Assembly (NCBI GenBank): GCA_020720185.1
Contig: DYPB01000007.1
Coordinates: forward strand, 2,308 to 39,608
Source of the DNA: Flavobacterium psychrophilum
Lineage (GTDB): Bacteria > Bacteroidota > Bacteroidia > Flavobacteriales > Flavobacteriaceae
DNA: 37,301 bases
Reading direction: 5' to 3'
Below, one piece after another: positions 36,322 to 37,301 of this stretch. The translations under genes and the position numbers were made by a program. Position 1 is the stretch's first letter, and each line of letters opens with the position of its first letter. The notes below the pieces were generated by a model. That model ran no database searches. It was not told the DNA's origin and was given only the letters and a program-made list of their open reading frames with translations.

Positions 36322-37176
36322 ATGAGCTGGTTTAAAAGAAAAGAAAAAGGAATAACAACTCCTACCGAAGATAAAATGGATGTGCCAAAAGGATTATGGT
36401 ACAAATCTCCAACAGGGAAAGTAGTTGATACAGAGGAATTAACAGAAAATCTATGGGTTTCGCCAGGTGATGATTTTCATGTTCGGGTGGGTAGTGCCGA
36501 ATATTTTGAAATCCTATTTGATGAAAATACTTTTATCGAATTAGACCAAAATATGACTTCAAAAGACCCTTTAGATTTTGTAGATAGTAAAAAATATTCT
36601 GATAGATTGGTCGATGTAATGAAAAAAACCAACCTAAAAGATGCCGTTAGAACTGCTGTCGGAAAATCTAAAGATAAGGATTTAGTGGTTTGTGCTATGG
36701 ATTTTGCGTTTATTGGCGGAAGTATGGGAGGCGTTGTCGGCGAAAAAATTGCAAGAGGAATCGATTATTCTATAAAAAACAATGTTCCATTTGTAATGAT
36801 TTCAAAATCAGGTGGTGCCAGAATGATGGAGGCAGCCTATTCCTTGATGCAATTAGCAAAAACATCGGCCAAATTAGCGCAACTTGCCGACGCTAAAATT
36901 CCATATATTTCATTGTGTACCGACCCTACAACTGGTGGAACAACAGCCTCTTACGCAATGTTAGGCGATATAAACATCTCTGAACCAGGAGCTTTAATCG
37001 GATTTGCAGGACCAAGGGTTGTAAGAGATACCACTGGAAAAGATTTGCCAGAAGGTTTTCAGACCGCCGAATTTCTATTAGAACATGGTTTTTTAGACTT
37101 TATTAGCCATAGGAAAGAGTTAAAAGATAAAATTAATTTGTATATCGATTTGATACAAAACAACAATATTAGGTAA
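36322..37176 (+). CDS. accD: Acetyl-CoA carboxylase carboxyltransferase subunit beta
   Basis: 284 residues from the ATG of [18 protein letters not shown]; a TTG nine bases upstream is possible but unneeded. It transfers the carboxyl group from carboxybiotin to acetyl-CoA together with AccA, the first step of fatty-acid synthesis. The crotonase-like core has [40 protein letters not shown] and [18 protein letters not shown]. In the N-terminal region the four zinc-ribbon Cys of the E. coli protein are replaced (KSPTGK at 28-33 and VSPGDD at 46-51), so no zinc finger is expected. Confidence 0.96.
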   Translation: MSWFKRKEKGITTPTEDKMDVPKGLWYKSPTGKVVDTEELTENLWVSPGDDFHVRVGSAEYFEILFDENTFIELDQNMTSKDPLDFVDSKKYSDRLVDVMKKTNLKDAVRTAVGKSKDKDLVVCAMDFAFIGGSMGGVVGEKIARGIDYSIKNNVPFVMISKSGGARMMEAAYSLMQLAKTSAKLAQLADAKIPYISLCTDPTTGGTTASYAMLGDINISEPGALIGFAGPRVVRDTTGKDLPEGFQTAEFLLEHGFLDFISHRKELKDKINLYIDLIQNNNIR

Positions 37177-37192
37177 TAAGATTTAAACTGTC

Positions 37193-37220
37193 CGAAAAGT
37201 AATTTTTTGGGCTTTTTTTT
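37193..37220 (+). terminator. Weak terminator after accD
   Basis: CCGAAAA and TTTTTTGG can pair loosely, followed by GC and eight T residues, beginning 17 bases after the accD stop. The T tract is convincing and the stem is weak. Confidence 0.5.
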
Positions 37221-37246
37221 GTTAAGCCAAAATTAAAACTAAAATA

Positions 37247-37282
37247 AAAAACCTCCCGAAAACTTAATTCCGAGAGGTTTTT
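37247..37282. terminator. Strong terminator near the window end
   Basis: AAAAACCTC and GAGGTTTTT form a perfect 9-bp stem with an 18-base loop. It has A and T tracts on either side, so it can work in both directions, probably for accD and a convergent gene beyond the window. Confidence 0.85.
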
Positions 37283-37301
37283 GCACAAACACCCTAAATT
37301 A

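Overview
The window is a stretch of a low-GC Bacteroidota chromosome, almost certainly a member of the Flavobacteriaceae. The evidence is gldB and gldC gliding-motility genes, a lipidated TamA-like protein (TamL type), Bacteroidota-style promoters (TTG, 17-20 bases, TAnnTTTG), weak use of Shine-Dalgarno sequences, and zinc-free forms of ribosomal proteins L36 and S14. No tRNA, rRNA, CRISPR array, intact transposase or prophage was seen.

Layout. (1) Positions 269-14056, minus strand: an unbroken S10-spc-alpha run, rplC to rplQ, 28 genes including secY, infA and rpoA, with a promoter before rplC and a terminator after rplQ. (2) 14057-14678: intergenic, holding the rplC promoter, a 228-bp MITE-like element and the gldC terminator. 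(3) 14679-18775: gldC and gldB (minus), nadE (plus), a second 69-bp MITE copy, a rhomboid protease (plus) and rlmB (minus). (4) 18855-20543: an orphan outer-membrane barrel protein of the POTRA/Omp85 type (minus). (5) 20712-24147, plus strand: the str-type operon rpsL-rpsG-fusA-rpsJ, closed by a strong terminator. (6) 24427-30855, minus strand: a tightly packed run of an unknown conserved protein, a Wzz-like chain-length protein, rfbA, rfbC, rfbD and a GT39-like glycosyltransferase. (7) 31010-34324: a SpoU-type RNA methyltransferase (minus) divergent from the TamL-like lipoprotein (plus). (8) 34497-37176, plus strand: class II aldolase, a small membrane-anchored unknown, and accD.

How they fit together. 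The two ribosomal blocks normally form one co-directional supercluster in Bacteroidota (rpsL-rpsG-fusA-rpsJ-rplC and onward). Here they are about 10 kb apart and oppositely oriented, broken exactly between rpsJ and rplC. Each half has its own promoter with the same 19-base spacer. The 24-31 kb block looks like a surface-polysaccharide module that makes dTDP-rhamnose precursors (rfbB is not in the window), sets chain length and adds a sugar from a lipid carrier.

The most unusual non-coding signals are (a) two MITE-like copies with matching terminal inverted repeats and 4-bp target duplications, bracketing gldC-gldB-nadE next to the ribosomal break, and (b) degenerate period-7 arrays filling several gaps between otherwise tightly packed genes, each touching or lying close to a stop codon. 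The best candidate for a little-described protein is the 563-residue gene at 29164-30855, whose C-terminal third carries motifs resembling nucleoside phosphorylases. I do not see a clear, wholly new multi-gene system. Most of the window is core housekeeping sequence.
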